Assembly: GCF_042477335.2 (NCBI RefSeq)
Contig: NC_091246.1
Location: forward strand, 206,707,501 to 206,771,500
Reading direction: 5' to 3'
Source of the DNA: Ovis canadensis
Taxonomy: Eukaryota > Chordata > Mammalia > Artiodactyla > Bovidae
Length of the DNA stretch: 64,000 nt
Each line of letters begins with the position of its first letter. Positions within the stretch are counted from its first letter, which is position 1. Below are positions 12,090 through 22,295 of the stretch, one piece after another. The notes under the pieces are model-generated. The model was not told where the DNA came from. It did no database searches and worked only from the letters and a program-made list of their open reading frames with translations. Made by a program: the position numbers and the translations under genes.

Positions 12090-13125
12090 ACACGTGATTA
12101 GAAAAAGCTGTAACTACACACATAGTCAATAAATCTTCAACAAAGGAGGCAAGAATATAAAATGGGAAAAAGACAGTCTCTTGAGCAAGTCTTGTTGGGT
12201 AAGTTGGGCAGCTGCATGTGAATCAATGAAGTCAGAACACACCCTCAAACCATGTACTAAAATAAACTCAAAATGGTTTAAAGACTTAAACATAAGACAT
12301 GACACCATAAAACTCCTAGAAAAGATCATAGGCAAAACATTTTATGACTTAAACCATACCACTGTTTCCTTTGGTCAGTCTCCCAAGGCAATAGAAATAA
12401 AAACAACAATAAATAAATGGGGCTTAATCAAATTTTCAAGGTTTTGCACAGCAAAGGAAACCATAAACAAAACAAAAAGACAACCTACAGAATGGGAGAA
12501 AATATCAATATTTTCAAATGATACAAACAAGAAGGGCTAACTTCCCAAAAATACACAATCAGCTCAGACAACTCAATGACATAATACAACCCAACTGAAA
12601 ATAACGCAGATCTAAATAGACTTTTCTCCAAAGAAGACATAAGTGTGTGAAAATATGCTCAGTATTGCTAATTATTAGAGAAATGTGAATCAAAACTATA
12701 ATGAGGTACCACCTCACACTGGTCAGAATGGCCATCATCAAAAAACAAATGCTGGAGACGGTGTGGAGGAAAGGGAACCTTTCTACACTCTTGCTGGGAG
12801 TGTAAATTGGTCATTGTGTAAATTGGGAGCAAATTGTAAACTGGGAGTGTAAATTGGAAAACAATATAAAGACTCCTCAAAAAACTTAAAATAGAGTTGC
12901 CATATAATTCAGCAATCCTGTTCCTAAGCATACATACATGCAAAACTATAATTAAAGAAGACAGATGCACCCCTATGCTCACTACATACAGCACTACATA
13001 CAATACCCAAGACATGAGACAGCCTAAATGCTCATTGATAGATGAATGGATAAAGAAGATGTGGTGTGTACACATCCATGTAATACAGAAAACATGACCC
13101 CAAGACATAGAAAATAAAATATCTG
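12090..13125 (+). mobile_element. Old L1 ORF2 3' part
   Basis: It matches the last third of L1 ORF2 and the start of the 3' UTR: a WFKDLNIRHDTIKLLEK segment, WGLIKFSRFCTAKETI, the AATCAAAACTATAATGAGGTACCACCTCACAC hallmark, a GGAGACGGTGTGGAGGAAAGGG cysteine-motif region, and GATGAATGGATAAAGAAGATGTGGTG. A short internal repetition of a GTAAATTGG block occurs near 12800-12860. It is frameshifted throughout. Confidence 0.88.
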
Positions 13126-14084
13126 GAGTCTATTTATCATGCGTGCTCTTCTTATGCCTCCCTTAATCAAATACCCCAAGGACCCATCAAGGGTTTGAGA
13201 AAACCATTAATTGACTGTCAATATCTCTGTGAAAATTCTAATGGGTGTACTCTGGGTACCAGTAAAAGAAAGTTCAGTACAAGTGGTTTTCCATGATTTC
13301 AATGATATACCAGAATATCAGTTTGGCAGAAATTAACCAGCAATACATAACAGCCTGAATAAAAAATGGACTAGATCACAAAGATGGTGCAGTAGCCGAA
13401 ATAATGTGAAAATAAAATTTGAACCAAGAAGTATTTAGTTATGGAGTGACAAGTTCTAAAAAGATGGGCAACCCACTAATGATTGTTTGATGCCTACAAC
13501 TGAGTAAACTTGGTTTCTAGGTTTGCCTTGAAATCTGGGCTGCTGCAATGCAAAGTCATACTTAATCTCTATTCTAATTCCCATATTTAAGTGAATTCAG
13601 AAACTCAGAAGCTCTTAAAGGGAAAGCCAAGAACCCTTCAGGAAGTACCTCCTTACTTTCTCCAAGAGTACCTATAGCCAATTACAAGGATAACTATACC
13701 TATAAAAGGTAAATATCTAAATACTTAGGGATCATTCAGCATTAGCTATAAGTAAACAATAATTCATGGACATACAGAATATAAAACAGTCCATGGGTCA
13801 GAGGGAAGTTATGAGAATCAGTTATGAAATGGTCACCTTTATAGTTAGAATACTCATGATAGGATCCCTATACCATATTCTGGTTATTTACCCAGAACCT
13901 AACTATCTAGTTGGAATATCTGTCTCAATAACTAGAAGAATCCCCACAGTGGATTCTTGAACCATGGACAAGTAATATGACCCATGAGATATGACATTAA
14001 GAGTTTAGTACCTTACAAAATAACAAATAACAAAACAAAAAAATGTTGCATCCCTAAGAAAATCACAAAGAATAGGGCCATGAT
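13126..14084 (+). other. Possible retroviral relic, not established
   Basis: No clear repeat boundary was found. Low-level resemblance to ERVL-type internal sequence (for example 13840-13960) is suspected, because a better ERVL pol relic lies in the same orientation at 17.3-18.7 kb beyond the L1 insertions. This is a guess. Confidence 0.2.
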
Positions 14085-14337
14085 GAGAGACCAATCACAC
14101 ACTAACGGAATTAGAAAAAGAACAAAAACAACGAAAATGCCTATAGATAGTAGAAAGAAGGAAATAATAAAATTCAGGGAAGAAATAAATAGAGATTAAA
14201 AAGAATAGAAGATAGCAATTAAACTAAGAACTGGTTCTCTGAAAATGTAAGCAAAGTTGACAAAACTTCAGCTAGACTCACAAAAAGAAAGGGGAGGGAT
14301 AACAGCTCAAATAAATAAAATAAGAAATGAAATAAAG
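14085..14337 (+). mobile_element. L1 ORF2 N-terminal-side fragment
   Basis: An L1 segment from just downstream of the endonuclease: ELEKEQ-like codons, then AAACTAAGAACTGGTTCTCTG (the 'ETKSWFF' region) and CTAGACTCACAAAAAGAAAGG. It stops abruptly at an AT-rich microsatellite. Confidence 0.75.
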
Positions 14338-14398
14338 ATATTATATACATATACATTATATATACACATATGTATACATACACACATATATACATACA
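14338..14398. repeat. TA/CA microsatellite
   Basis: Alternating TATACAT/ACATATG runs of about 60 bp separate two L1 pieces that are far apart in the L1 consensus. Confidence 0.85.
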
Positions 14399-14985
14399 AC
14401 AGAGTACTTCTCAGCCTTAAAAAACGAAAAACTTCCTAGTTTCAACAACATGGATGGACCTAAAAGGTTTCATGACTTCCCTGGTGGCTCAGACGGTCAA
14501 GCTCTGTCTACAATGTGGGAGACCTGGGTTCGATCCCTGGGTCGGGAAGATCCCCTGGAGAAGGAAATGGCAATCCACTCCAGTACTATTGCCTGGAAAA
14601 TCCCATGGACAGAGGAGCCTAGTGAAATAAGTCAAAGACAAATACTCCATGTTATCACTTATATGTGAAATACAAAACATGAAACAAATGAGTGAACATA
14701 AAGTGGAAAGAGAATCACGGATGTACTGAGCAAGTTAGTGGTTACTAAAAGGGAGAGGGAAGTGGGGAGAGGCAAGACAGGAGTAGGGGATTAAGAGGTA
14801 CAAACTACTATGCATAAATCAAGACGCTACAAGGATATACTGTCCAACACACATAATATAGCCAATATTTTATAATAACTTTAAATGGTTACAATATTTA
14901 AAAATGTTGAATCCCTATGGTGTACATCTGAAACTAATATAATATTATAAATCATCTGTACTACAATTAAGAAATTTGAGTACAA
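14399..14985 (+). mobile_element. L1 3' end carrying a Bov-tA
   Basis: The left part (14399-14473) reads AGTACTTCTCAGCCTTAAAAAACG and ACAACATGGATGGACCT. The right part (14621-14985) resumes with AGTGAAATAAGTCAAAGACAAATAC and the L1 3' UTR (AATGGTTACAATATTTAAAAATG type). The two parts are contiguous in L1 elements. Confidence 0.82.
14474..14620 (+). mobile_element. Bov-tA SINE, 3'-truncated, inside L1
   Basis: It starts GACTTCCCTGGTGGCTCAG and has a perfect B box (GGTTCGATCCC, 14527-14537) and the Bov-A body. It ends at AGAGGAGCCT, about 60 bp short of the usual tail, directly against L1 sequence. The missing tail implies a later deletion, since LINE-primed insertions normally keep their 3' end. 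Confidence 0.88.
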
Positions 14986-15039
14986 ATTTTACCCCAGAGC
15001 CATAAAAATCTATTAAATAAATAAAAATAATGAACTCAT

Positions 15040-16345
15040 ATAGCTGAATAATAATAAAACAAAAAATCTGACTTAAAAATAGGCAGAGAATCTGAACAGA
15101 CATTTCTCTAAAGAAGACCTACTGATGACCAACAGAAATATGAAAAAATATGTTAGCATCACTAATCAACAGGGAAATGCAAATTAAAACCACAATAAGA
15201 TGTGGTTTTAATCACATCACATTTTTCAGAATGGCTATTACTAGAAAAAAACAAACAAACTAGAAATATGAAAAGCTGGTGAGGATATAGAGAAAAGAGA
15301 ACCCTTGGTGCACTGTTGGTGGGAATGTAAATTGGCATATCCACTGTGGAAAACAGTATAAAATTCCTTAAAAAGTTAAAAATAGAACTGCCATATGATC
15401 CAGCAATTCTACTTCTGCATATTTATCAGAAGAAAATAAAACACTAATTTGAAAAGATATGCACCCTTATATTCACTGCAGCATTATTTAAAATAGCCAA
15501 GATAAGGAAACAACTGAGGTGTCCACTGAGAGATGAACAGATAAAGATGTGGGATAGATGATAAACAGATGATCAGTTCAGTTCAGTTCAGTTCAGTCAC
15601 TCAGTCATGTCCAACTCTTTGCAACCCCATGAACCGCAGCATGCCAGGCCTCCCTGTCCATCACCAACTCCCGGAGTCCACCCAAACCCATGTCCATTGA
15701 GTCAGTGATGCCATCCAACCATCTTATCCTCTGCTGTCCCCTTCCACTGAGAGACGAACAGATAAAGAAGATGTGAGATATATGATAAACAGATGATAGA
15801 CAGATAGATATACACATACACATACACACACAATGCAATGCTACTCAGCCTTAAAAAAGAATGAATCTTACCATTTGCAACAACATAGGTAGACCTTAAG
15901 GGTATTATGCTAAATGAAAAAAGTCAGAAAAAGACAAAACACGGTACACTTTCACTCAAATGTGCAATCAACAAACCAAACAAATGAACAAAATATTTTA
16001 AAAACTCAAAGATACAGAAAATAGATTGGTGGTTGCCAGAGTAGATGGCGGTCTCGGAGTGGGTGAAATGGGTAATATGGGTGATATGGATAAAGCGGTA
16101 CAGACTTTCAGGTATAAAATAAATAAGTAATTAGGATGTAACTGACAGCACAGTCAATAATAAAGCAAATCTTACAAAGTCTCATCATAAGAAAAAAATA
16201 CTTTGGAAATTTGTATAGTGACAAATGGTAACTAGACTTACTATAGAAATTTTGCAATATACGTAAATGCTGAATCATTATGTTGTACAGCTGAAAAGAG
16301 CATTATATGTAAATTATACTTCAATTAAAAAATTAAGATTACAAG
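15040..16345 (+). mobile_element. Second L1 3' end, split by BovB
   Basis: The left part (to 15573) contains the ORF2 end: CAGGGAAATGCAAATTAAAACCAC, GGAATGTAAATTGG, CCATATGATCCAGCAATTC. The right part (from 15743) continues with the ACAGATAAAGAAGATGTGAG repeat, GCTACTCAGCCTTAAAAAAG, and the 3' UTR ending near AAAAAATTAAG. It covers much the same consensus region as 12.1-13.1 kb and is a separate copy. Confidence 0.82.
15522..15797 (-). mobile_element. BovB 3' fragment with ~52-55 bp flanking duplication
   Basis: The antisense BovB 3' end (15574-15742) begins with CAGTT repeats and is only about 169 bp long. It is bounded by two near-identical copies of L1 sequence, 15522-15573 and 15743-15797, that differ by about three substitutions and one 3-base gap. 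This looks like an exceptionally long target-site duplication. Confidence 0.88.
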
Positions 16346-16443
16346 GTATTATATTGTTTATATCACATTCTTATGACATCTACATCTGATTCTCCAGTTA
16401 GACAAGTATTGAAAAGAAATGGGTTTTGGAGAGTATTGGCACA

Positions 16444-17330
16444 TTATAATCAGATTCAGTTCAGTTCAGTACAGTCATTCAGTCGTGTCCGACTCTTTAC
16501 CACCCCACGGACTGCAGCACGCCAGGCCTCCCTGTCCATCACCAACTCCTGGAGTTTACCCAAACTCATGTCCATTGAGTCGGTGATGCCATCCAACCAT
16601 TTCATTCTCTGTCATCCCCTTCTCCTCTCGCCCTCAATCTTTCCCAGAATCAGGGTCTTTTCAAATGAGTCAGCTCACATCAGGTGGCCAAAGTATTGGA
16701 GTTTCAGCTTCAACATCAGTCCTTCCAATGAACATTCAGGACTGATTTCCTTTAGGATGGATTGGTTGGATCTCCTTACAGTCCAAGGGACTCTCAAGGG
16801 TCTTCCCCAACACCACAGTTCAAAAGCATCAATTTTTTGGCACTCAGCTTTCTTTATAGTCCAACTCTCACATCCATACATGACTACTGGAAAGACCATA
16901 GCCTTGACTAGACGGACCTTTGTTGGCAAAGTAATGTCTCTTTTTAATATGCTGTCTAGGTTGGTCATAACTTTTCTTCCAAGGAGTAAATGCCTTTTTA
17001 TTTCATGGAGTCACCATCATGCAGTCACTATCTGCAGTGATTTTGGAGCCCCCCAAAAATAAAGTGTGCCATTGTTTCCACTCTTTCTCCATCTATTTGC
17101 TATGAAGTGATAGGACTGGATGCCATGATCTTTGTTTTCTGAATGTTGAGCTTTAGGCCAACTTTTTCACTCTCCTCTTTCACTTTCACCAAGAGGCTCT
17201 TTAGTTCTTCTTCACTTTCTGCCATAAGGGTGGTGTCATCTGCATATCTGAGGTTATTGATATTTCTCCCTCTTGATTCCATCTTGTGCTTCCTCTAACC
17301 CAGCATTTCTCATGAAGTTATAATTAGATT
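16444..17330 (-). mobile_element. BovB LINE 3' half, antisense, with TSD
   Basis: The element (16457-17317) opens with the reversed ACTGA tail and extends back through the C-terminal domain (reverse-strand [19 protein letters not shown]) and the YADD region ([17 protein letters not shown]) before truncating near the AEYIMRN codons. A 13-bp TSD with one C/T difference (TTATAATYAGATT) lies at 16444-16456 and 17318-17330. Frameshifts break the frame. Confidence 0.95.
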
Positions 17331-18720
17331 GGGATTCCCAAAACCTGTTCCATGTTCTTCCAGATGTGATTCCTTTCAATATGGCAAATGGCCTCTTTTT
17401 CTAATCCATATAAACAAAGCCAGAGGCAATGGGTTATCTTGGTAAGATAATAGTACACTTAACCAACTTAGCTCAGAATTACATCAAGATCTCCTTTGTC
17501 ATAAGTTAAGCTGTAGATACCATGATATTCTCACGATCCGATCACATATACAAGTCCACTACAATAATAACATTCTACAGAACTTGAGAGTGCTGGGTAA
17601 CACCTTCCTTAGATGCCTTGGTAAAACCAGTGTGGGCTAGATGGTAGCAAATCATGTGACCTGATAATTCAGTAACATGTCTGGGAATCCAGGAGTTTGG
17701 AACATGTTGGGAGATATTCCAAAATTGAAATAGAAATCACTACGTATTGAGCACTGACAAAGGAGAAGAACACTTGTCTTCATCGGATTTTGGAGGCCAA
17801 AAATACCAAATTTTAATGTGCAGCTCTGGCCCTTTGCCAGGTGATCTTAAAGGCTGTCAGTTTGAGTGAGGAGCAAAATAAGAGAAAGCAATCTGTGTGG
17901 TCCAATCCATAATGAAAGTAGCTCAGCCATTTGATTCACCATAAACTACAGTATTGCTTGAAGTGCTATGGGCAGACAGGATGCTCTATGTGTACTGTGC
18001 TAACCCCTAGTAGAAAAATCACAGATCTCAAGTTTCTAAAGCAGAGGTCAGCAAACTACAGCCTACAGGCCAAATTCACCTTGTTGCCTGCTTTTGTAAA
18101 TAAAGTTTTATGGGAACACAGTCACATTCATTCACTGACATACTATACATGACTGCTTTTTGTGCTATAGCAGAAGTTGAGCAATTGTGACAGAGACCAC
18201 ATAGCCCACAAAATCTAGAATATTTACAATTTGTCTCTTTACAAAAAAAAGTTTGCCAATCCCTTTTTAGGAGCAAAGCTATGCCCTTTTTATCCCACAA
18301 ATGTTTTTCTCTTGAAAAATAACTCTTGACTTACCAGTGGCTCCTGGATACTGAATTTTGATCTTTGGATACTGGATGACTATGCAATTATACTTCCCAT
18401 AATGAAACTGACTTATAGGACCCACCCAGTCATAACAAGAATACCTAACATAATTCCATCATTAAACAGAAATGGGACCTATTCCAAGGAGATCCTAAAG
18501 GCACAAATGAGTTTCATAAGTTAGTAGCTTATACTCTCTGGGAGTCTGTGTCTACTGTACTGCCACCCTACCTCAAACCATGCCCATGTATTCACTTGGA
18601 TCAGTATGCTAAGAGAAAATCATTTGAGTGTGGTTTGGTGGTTTTTCTACCAGGAGACTACTGTAGCATTAAGCCCTATTTGGAGTGTCTCTAAAGGATA
18701 GTAAAGAAGGAATAGCCTTA
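17331..18720 (+). mobile_element. ERVL-type endogenous retrovirus pol relic
   Basis: Nucleotide-level resemblance to class III (ERVL) pol: a segment around 17840-17870 and a stretch around 18450-18520 follow the remembered HERV-L RNase H/integrase-side sequence in the same order and orientation. No open frame of meaningful length remains, and no LTRs are attached. A hAT-type MITE interrupts it at 18042-18266. It is ancient, shared mammalian debris and non-functional. Family assignment is moderate. Confidence 0.5.
18042..18266 (+). mobile_element. hAT-type MITE (MER1/Charlie group)
   Basis: It starts CAGAGGTCAGCAAACTAC and ends AGTTTGCCAATCCC, so the ends form imperfect terminal inverted repeats. 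Internally it has GTAAATAAAGTTTTATGGGA and TTGTGACAGAGACCACATAG. It is about 225 bp and encodes nothing. I recognise the family type but not its exact Repbase name. Confidence 0.75.
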
Positions 18721-18823
18721 AAATGAACATAATTTCAAGTGCTACATATCCACTTTGCCAGAGGGAGAATGTGCCTCTGGTTAGAATCTGCCTCATTTCA
18801 TGGGCAGTGGCTACTCACTGTCA

Positions 18824-19269
18824 AATGATTCAGTTCAGTTCAGTCGCTCAGTCGTGTCCAGCTCTTTGCGACCCCATGAACTGCAGCACACTAGGCCTCC
18901 TTGTCGACCACCAACTCCCGGAGTTCACTCAAACTCATGTCCATCGAGTCAGTGATGTCATCCAGCCAGCTCATCCTCTGTCGTCCCTTTCTCCTCCTGT
19001 CCCAATCCCTCCCAGCATCAGAGTCTTTTCCAATGAGTCAACTCTTCGCGTGAGGTGGCCAAAGTACTGGAGTTTCAGCTTTAGCATCATTCCTTCCAAT
19101 GAACACCCAGGACTGATTTCCTTTAGAATGGACTGGGTTGGAACTCCTTGCAGTCCAAGGGATTCTCAAGAGTCTTCTCCAACACCACAGTTCAAAAGCA
19201 TCAATTCTTTGGTGCTCAGCTTTCTTCACAGTCCAACTCTCAAATCCATACAAGACTACTGGAATGATT
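18824..19269 (-). mobile_element. BovB 3' end, antisense, with TSD
   Basis: The element (18831-19262) begins with the reversed tail and contains the reverse-strand C-terminal [19 protein letters not shown] block before truncating. An exact 7-bp TSD AATGATT lies at 18824-18830 and 19263-19269. Confidence 0.95.
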
Positions 19270-19509
19270 AGAGACTTGAAATTAATAATATTGGAAGACT
19301 GATGAAAAGGAAGATTAAAGAAGAAATACATGAATGAATCTTTTGGAACCAGTCCAAGTCCTGAGATATTTTTTATACAATACAAATATTCACTAAAAAG
19401 TTCTCACTACAAAGGAAGTTAGTAATAATCACATGAAAAGGATCATCTGTGAACCAACCTTCTTAGCTATTCCAGCTCACTTTCTGATGAGATTATGAGT
19501 AACTAACCA

Positions 19510-19812
19510 CTGTGGAAGTTTTGGAACCTTTCTGGAGGCTCCCGGGAGGGAATTTATTCCTTGTCTTTTCTGGCTTCTAGAGGCTGACTATATTCCTTGC
19601 ATCTCATGTTTCCACATCACTGATCCCTGCTTCTGTCCTTATATCTCTGGTTCTGATGACTCTTCCGTGTCTATTTTATAAGGACTCTTGTGTTTACATT
19701 GGGCATACCTCATAATCCTTTATACCATATAAATTAATATATTTATAGCTTTCAGGGATTAAGATGTGGACATCTTTGGGAAAGGAGGACATTATTTAGC
19801 CTACTGCAATAA
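19510..19812 (-). mobile_element. MLT1-type LTR, antisense
   Basis: Reversed MaLR LTR landmarks: GGAATTTATTCCTTGTC, GGCTTCTAGAGGCTGAC, AAGGACTCTTGTGTTTACATTGGGC, and GATTAAGATGTGGACATCTTTGGG ending ATTATTTAGCCTACTGCA. It is the mirror arrangement of the LTR at 5.5-6.0 kb. Confidence 0.72.
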
Positions 19813-20046
19813 AAAATTTTAAACATGGGTCACATGAAGAATATATAAGGAACATTTACAAATAAATAAGCTAAATTCCTAGGCTATATTATCAATTATT
19901 TTCAAATTAATACACAAGTATTTGCAAACTGATGAAGTCTCAAAATACAAAATATATCCAAACCCCACTAAAGTCATTAAGAAATGGCAATGTGGGAGAA
20001 AAAAACTAAGTAAAGAATATGAACAGCAATTCAGAGAAAAAGAATC

Positions 20047-20250
20047 ACTGCTGCTGCTAAGCCTCTTCAGTCGTGTCCGACTGTGTGCGACCCCATAGAT
20101 GGCAGCCTACCAGGCTCCGCTGTCAATGGGACTCTCCAGGCAAGAACACTGGAGTGGGTTGCCATTTCCTTCTCCAATGCATGAAAGTGAAAAGTGAAAG
20201 TGAAGTCTCTTAGTTGTGTCCAACTCTTTGCGACCCCATGGGCTGCAGCA
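20047..20250 (-). mobile_element. Bov-A2 SINE, antisense, truncated
   Basis: It starts with a TGC-repeat (reversed AGC tail) and has one full reversed Bov-A monomer to CTTCTCCAATGCATG. The GAAAGTGAAAAGTGAAAGTG linker and part of a second monomer follow, stopping at GGGCTGCAGCA. This two-monomer arrangement is the Bov-A2 type. Confidence 0.9.
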
Positions 20251-20355
20251 TTGCAAAGCAGAAATAGAGACACAGATGCAGAGAACAAATGTATGGATAG
20301 CAGGAAGGGAAAAGGGGTGGATGAATAGGGAAACTGAGATTGACATAAATACACT
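20251..20355 (+). mobile_element. Younger L1 3' UTR piece
   Basis: TTGCAAAGCAGAAATAGAGACACAGATG followed by ACAAATGTATGGATA matches the ruminant L1 3' UTR. The matching 3' terminus appears at 22113-22295, so this is the left part of one L1 split by later insertions. Confidence 0.65.
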
Positions 20356-20485
20356 ACTGCTACTAAGTTGCTTCAGTCATGACCGACTCTTTGCGACCCC
20401 ATGGACTCTAGCCCACCAGGCTCCTCTGACCAAGGGATTCTCCAGGCAAGAATACTAGAGTGCGTTGCCCTTTCCTTCTCCAATA
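20356..20485 (-). mobile_element. Bov-A monomer SINE, antisense
   Basis: A single reversed Bov-A unit: GCTTCAGTCATGACCGACTC, GGATTCTCCAGGCAAGAATAC, ending CCTTCTCCAATAG. It sits in the L1 3' UTR. Confidence 0.88.
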
Positions 20486-20490
20486 GAAAC

Positions 20491-20548
20491 ATTACTATGC
20501 TATAGTGTAGGTTCTCATTAGTCATCTATTTTATACATATATATACAC
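20491..20548 (-). mobile_element. Inverted L1 3' UTR sliver
   Basis: GGTTCTCATTAGTCATCTATTTTATACAT is the reverse of the L1 3' UTR segment that reads forward at 22113-22150. The element therefore contains a small inverted duplication directly left of the BovB. Confidence 0.55.
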
Positions 20549-21247
20549 AACTATGGCAATGCCAAAGAATGCTCAAACTACCGCACAATTGCATTCATCT
20601 CACATGCTAGTAAAGTAATGCTCAAAATTTTCCAAGCCAGGCTTCAGCGATACGTGAACCGTGAACTTCCAGATGTTTTAGATGGTTTTAGAAAAGGCAG
20701 AGGAACCAGAGATCAAATTGCTAACATCCTCTGGATCATCGAAAAAACAAGAGAGTTCCAGAAAATCATCTATTTCTGCTTTATTGACTATGCCAAAGGC
20801 TTTGACTGTGTGGATCACAATAAACTGTGGAAAATTCTGAAAGAGATGGGAATCCCAGACCACCTGACCTGCCTCTTGAGAAACCTATATGCAGGTCGGG
20901 AAGCAACAGTTAGAACTGGACATGGAACAACAGACTGGTTCCAAATAGGAAAAGGAGTACGTCAAGGCTGTATATTGTCACCCTGCTTATTTAACTACTA
21001 TGCAGAGTACATCATGAGAAACACTGGGCTGGAAGAAGCACAGCTGGAATCAAGATTGCCGGGAGAAATATCAATAACCTCAGATATGCAGATGACACCA
21101 CCCTTATGGCAGAAAGTGAAGAGGAACTAAAAAGCCTCTTGATGAAAGTGAAAGAAAAGAGTGAAAAAGTTGGCTTAAAGCTCAACATTTGGAAAACTAA
21201 GATCATGGCATCTGGTCCCATCACTTCATGGGAAATAGATGGGGAAC

Positions 21248-21492
21248 CTCTGCCTATCTGAGGTTATTGATATTTCTCCTGACAATCTTGATTCCATCTT
21301 GTGCTTCTTCCAGCCCAGTGTTTCTCATGATGTACTCTGCATATACAGAGTATATGCATATACAGAGTATATGCATATACAGAGTATATGCATATACAGA
21401 GTATATGCAGAGTGACAGTATACAGGGTGACAGTATACAGCCTTGACATACTTCTTTTTCCTTTTTGGAACCAGTCTGTTGTTCCATATCCA
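21248..21492 (-). repeat. Inverted duplication of BovB RT segment
   Basis: Reverse-strand reading gives TGGAACAACAGACTGGTTCC, TGTCAAGGCTGTATACTGTC, then TACATCATGAGAAACACTGG and AAATATCAATAACCTCAGAT. The same blocks read forward at about 20920-21085. The two arms are about 160 bases apart and could pair as a long imperfect hairpin. The inverted arm is expanded by tandem repeats. Confidence 0.88.
21339..21440. repeat. 17-bp palindromic minisatellite plus 15-bp doublet
   Basis: Four exact copies of GCATATACAGAGTATAT (21339-21406) form overlapping palindromes: GCATATAC and GTATATGC are complementary arms around AGA. They are followed by two near-identical 15-mers, AGTGACAGTATACAG and GGTGACAGTATACAG (21411-21440). 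The array arose inside the BovB sequence encoding the LYAEYI region. Confidence 0.95.
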
Positions 21493-22112
21493 GTGGAAAC
21501 AGTGTCAGACTTTATTTTGGGGGAGTTCCAAAATCACTGCAGATGGTGATTGCAGCCATGAAACTAAAAGACACTTACTCCTTGGAAGAAAAGTTATGAC
21601 CAACCTAGATAGTATATTCAAAAGCAGAGACATTACTTTGCCAACAAAGGTCCGTCTAGTCAAGGCTATGGTTTTTCCAGTGGTCATGTATGGATGTGAG
21701 AGTTGGACTGTGAAGAAAGCTGAGTGCCAAAGAATTGATGCTTTTGAACTGTGGTGTTGGAGAAGACTTCTGAGAGTCCCTTGGACTGTAAGGAGATCCA
21801 ACGAGTCCATTCTAAAGGATATCAGCTCTGGGTGTTCTTTGGAAGGAATGATGCTAAAGCTGAGACTCCAGTACTTTGGCCACCTCAGGTGAAGAGTTGA
21901 CTCACTGGAAAAGACTCTGATGCTGGGAGGGATTGGGGGCAGGAGGAAAAGGGGACCACAGAGGATGAGATGGCTGGATGGCATCACCGACTCGATGGAC
22001 GTGAGTCTGAGTGAACTCCGGGAGTTGGTGATGGACAGGGAGGCCTGACGTGCTCTGATTCATGGGGTCGTAGAGTCGCACATGACTGAGAGACTGAACT
22101 GGACTGAACTGA

Positions 22113-22295
22113 TGTATAAAAAAATTACTAATGAGAAACTAGTATATAGTACAGGAAACTCTACTCAGTGTTCTGTGGTGAACTAAAGGGAAGGAAATCC
22201 AAAAGAAGGGGGACATACAGCTGATTCACTTTGCTGTAAAGTAGAAAATAACATTGTAAAGCAACTATACTCCAATAAAAATTAATTTTAAAAAA
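22113..22295 (+). mobile_element. L1 3' terminus (ruminant type)
   Basis: Forward L1 3' UTR: TACAGGAAACTCTACTCAGTG, TTCTGTGGTGAACTAAAGGG, GCTGATTCACTTTGCTGTA, and the terminal AACTATACTCCAATAAAAATTA before an A-rich tail. Confidence 0.82.

Larger units (their letters stand above)
20553..22112 (+). mobile_element. BovB LINE with internal inverted segment
   Basis: The sense BovB (20553-21247) covers the RT palm, including FIDYAKGFDCVDH and GCILSPCLFNYYAEYI, with an intact YADD-coding sequence near 21083-21094 behind a frameshift. At 21248-21492 the sequence turns antisense and repeats part of the same RT region. It then returns to sense (from about 21490, CAGTGGAAACAGTGTCAGAC) and runs to the ACTGA tail at 22112. 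A plain insertion cannot give this order. Confidence 0.92.

Noticed and set aside
16373..17062. 229-codon forward frame
   Set aside because: It is the antisense shadow of a reversed BovB; the real protein blocks are on the other strand.
21339..21440. Direct repeats resembling a CRISPR array
   Set aside because: The copies are contiguous without unique spacers, in vertebrate DNA, and derive from BovB sequence.
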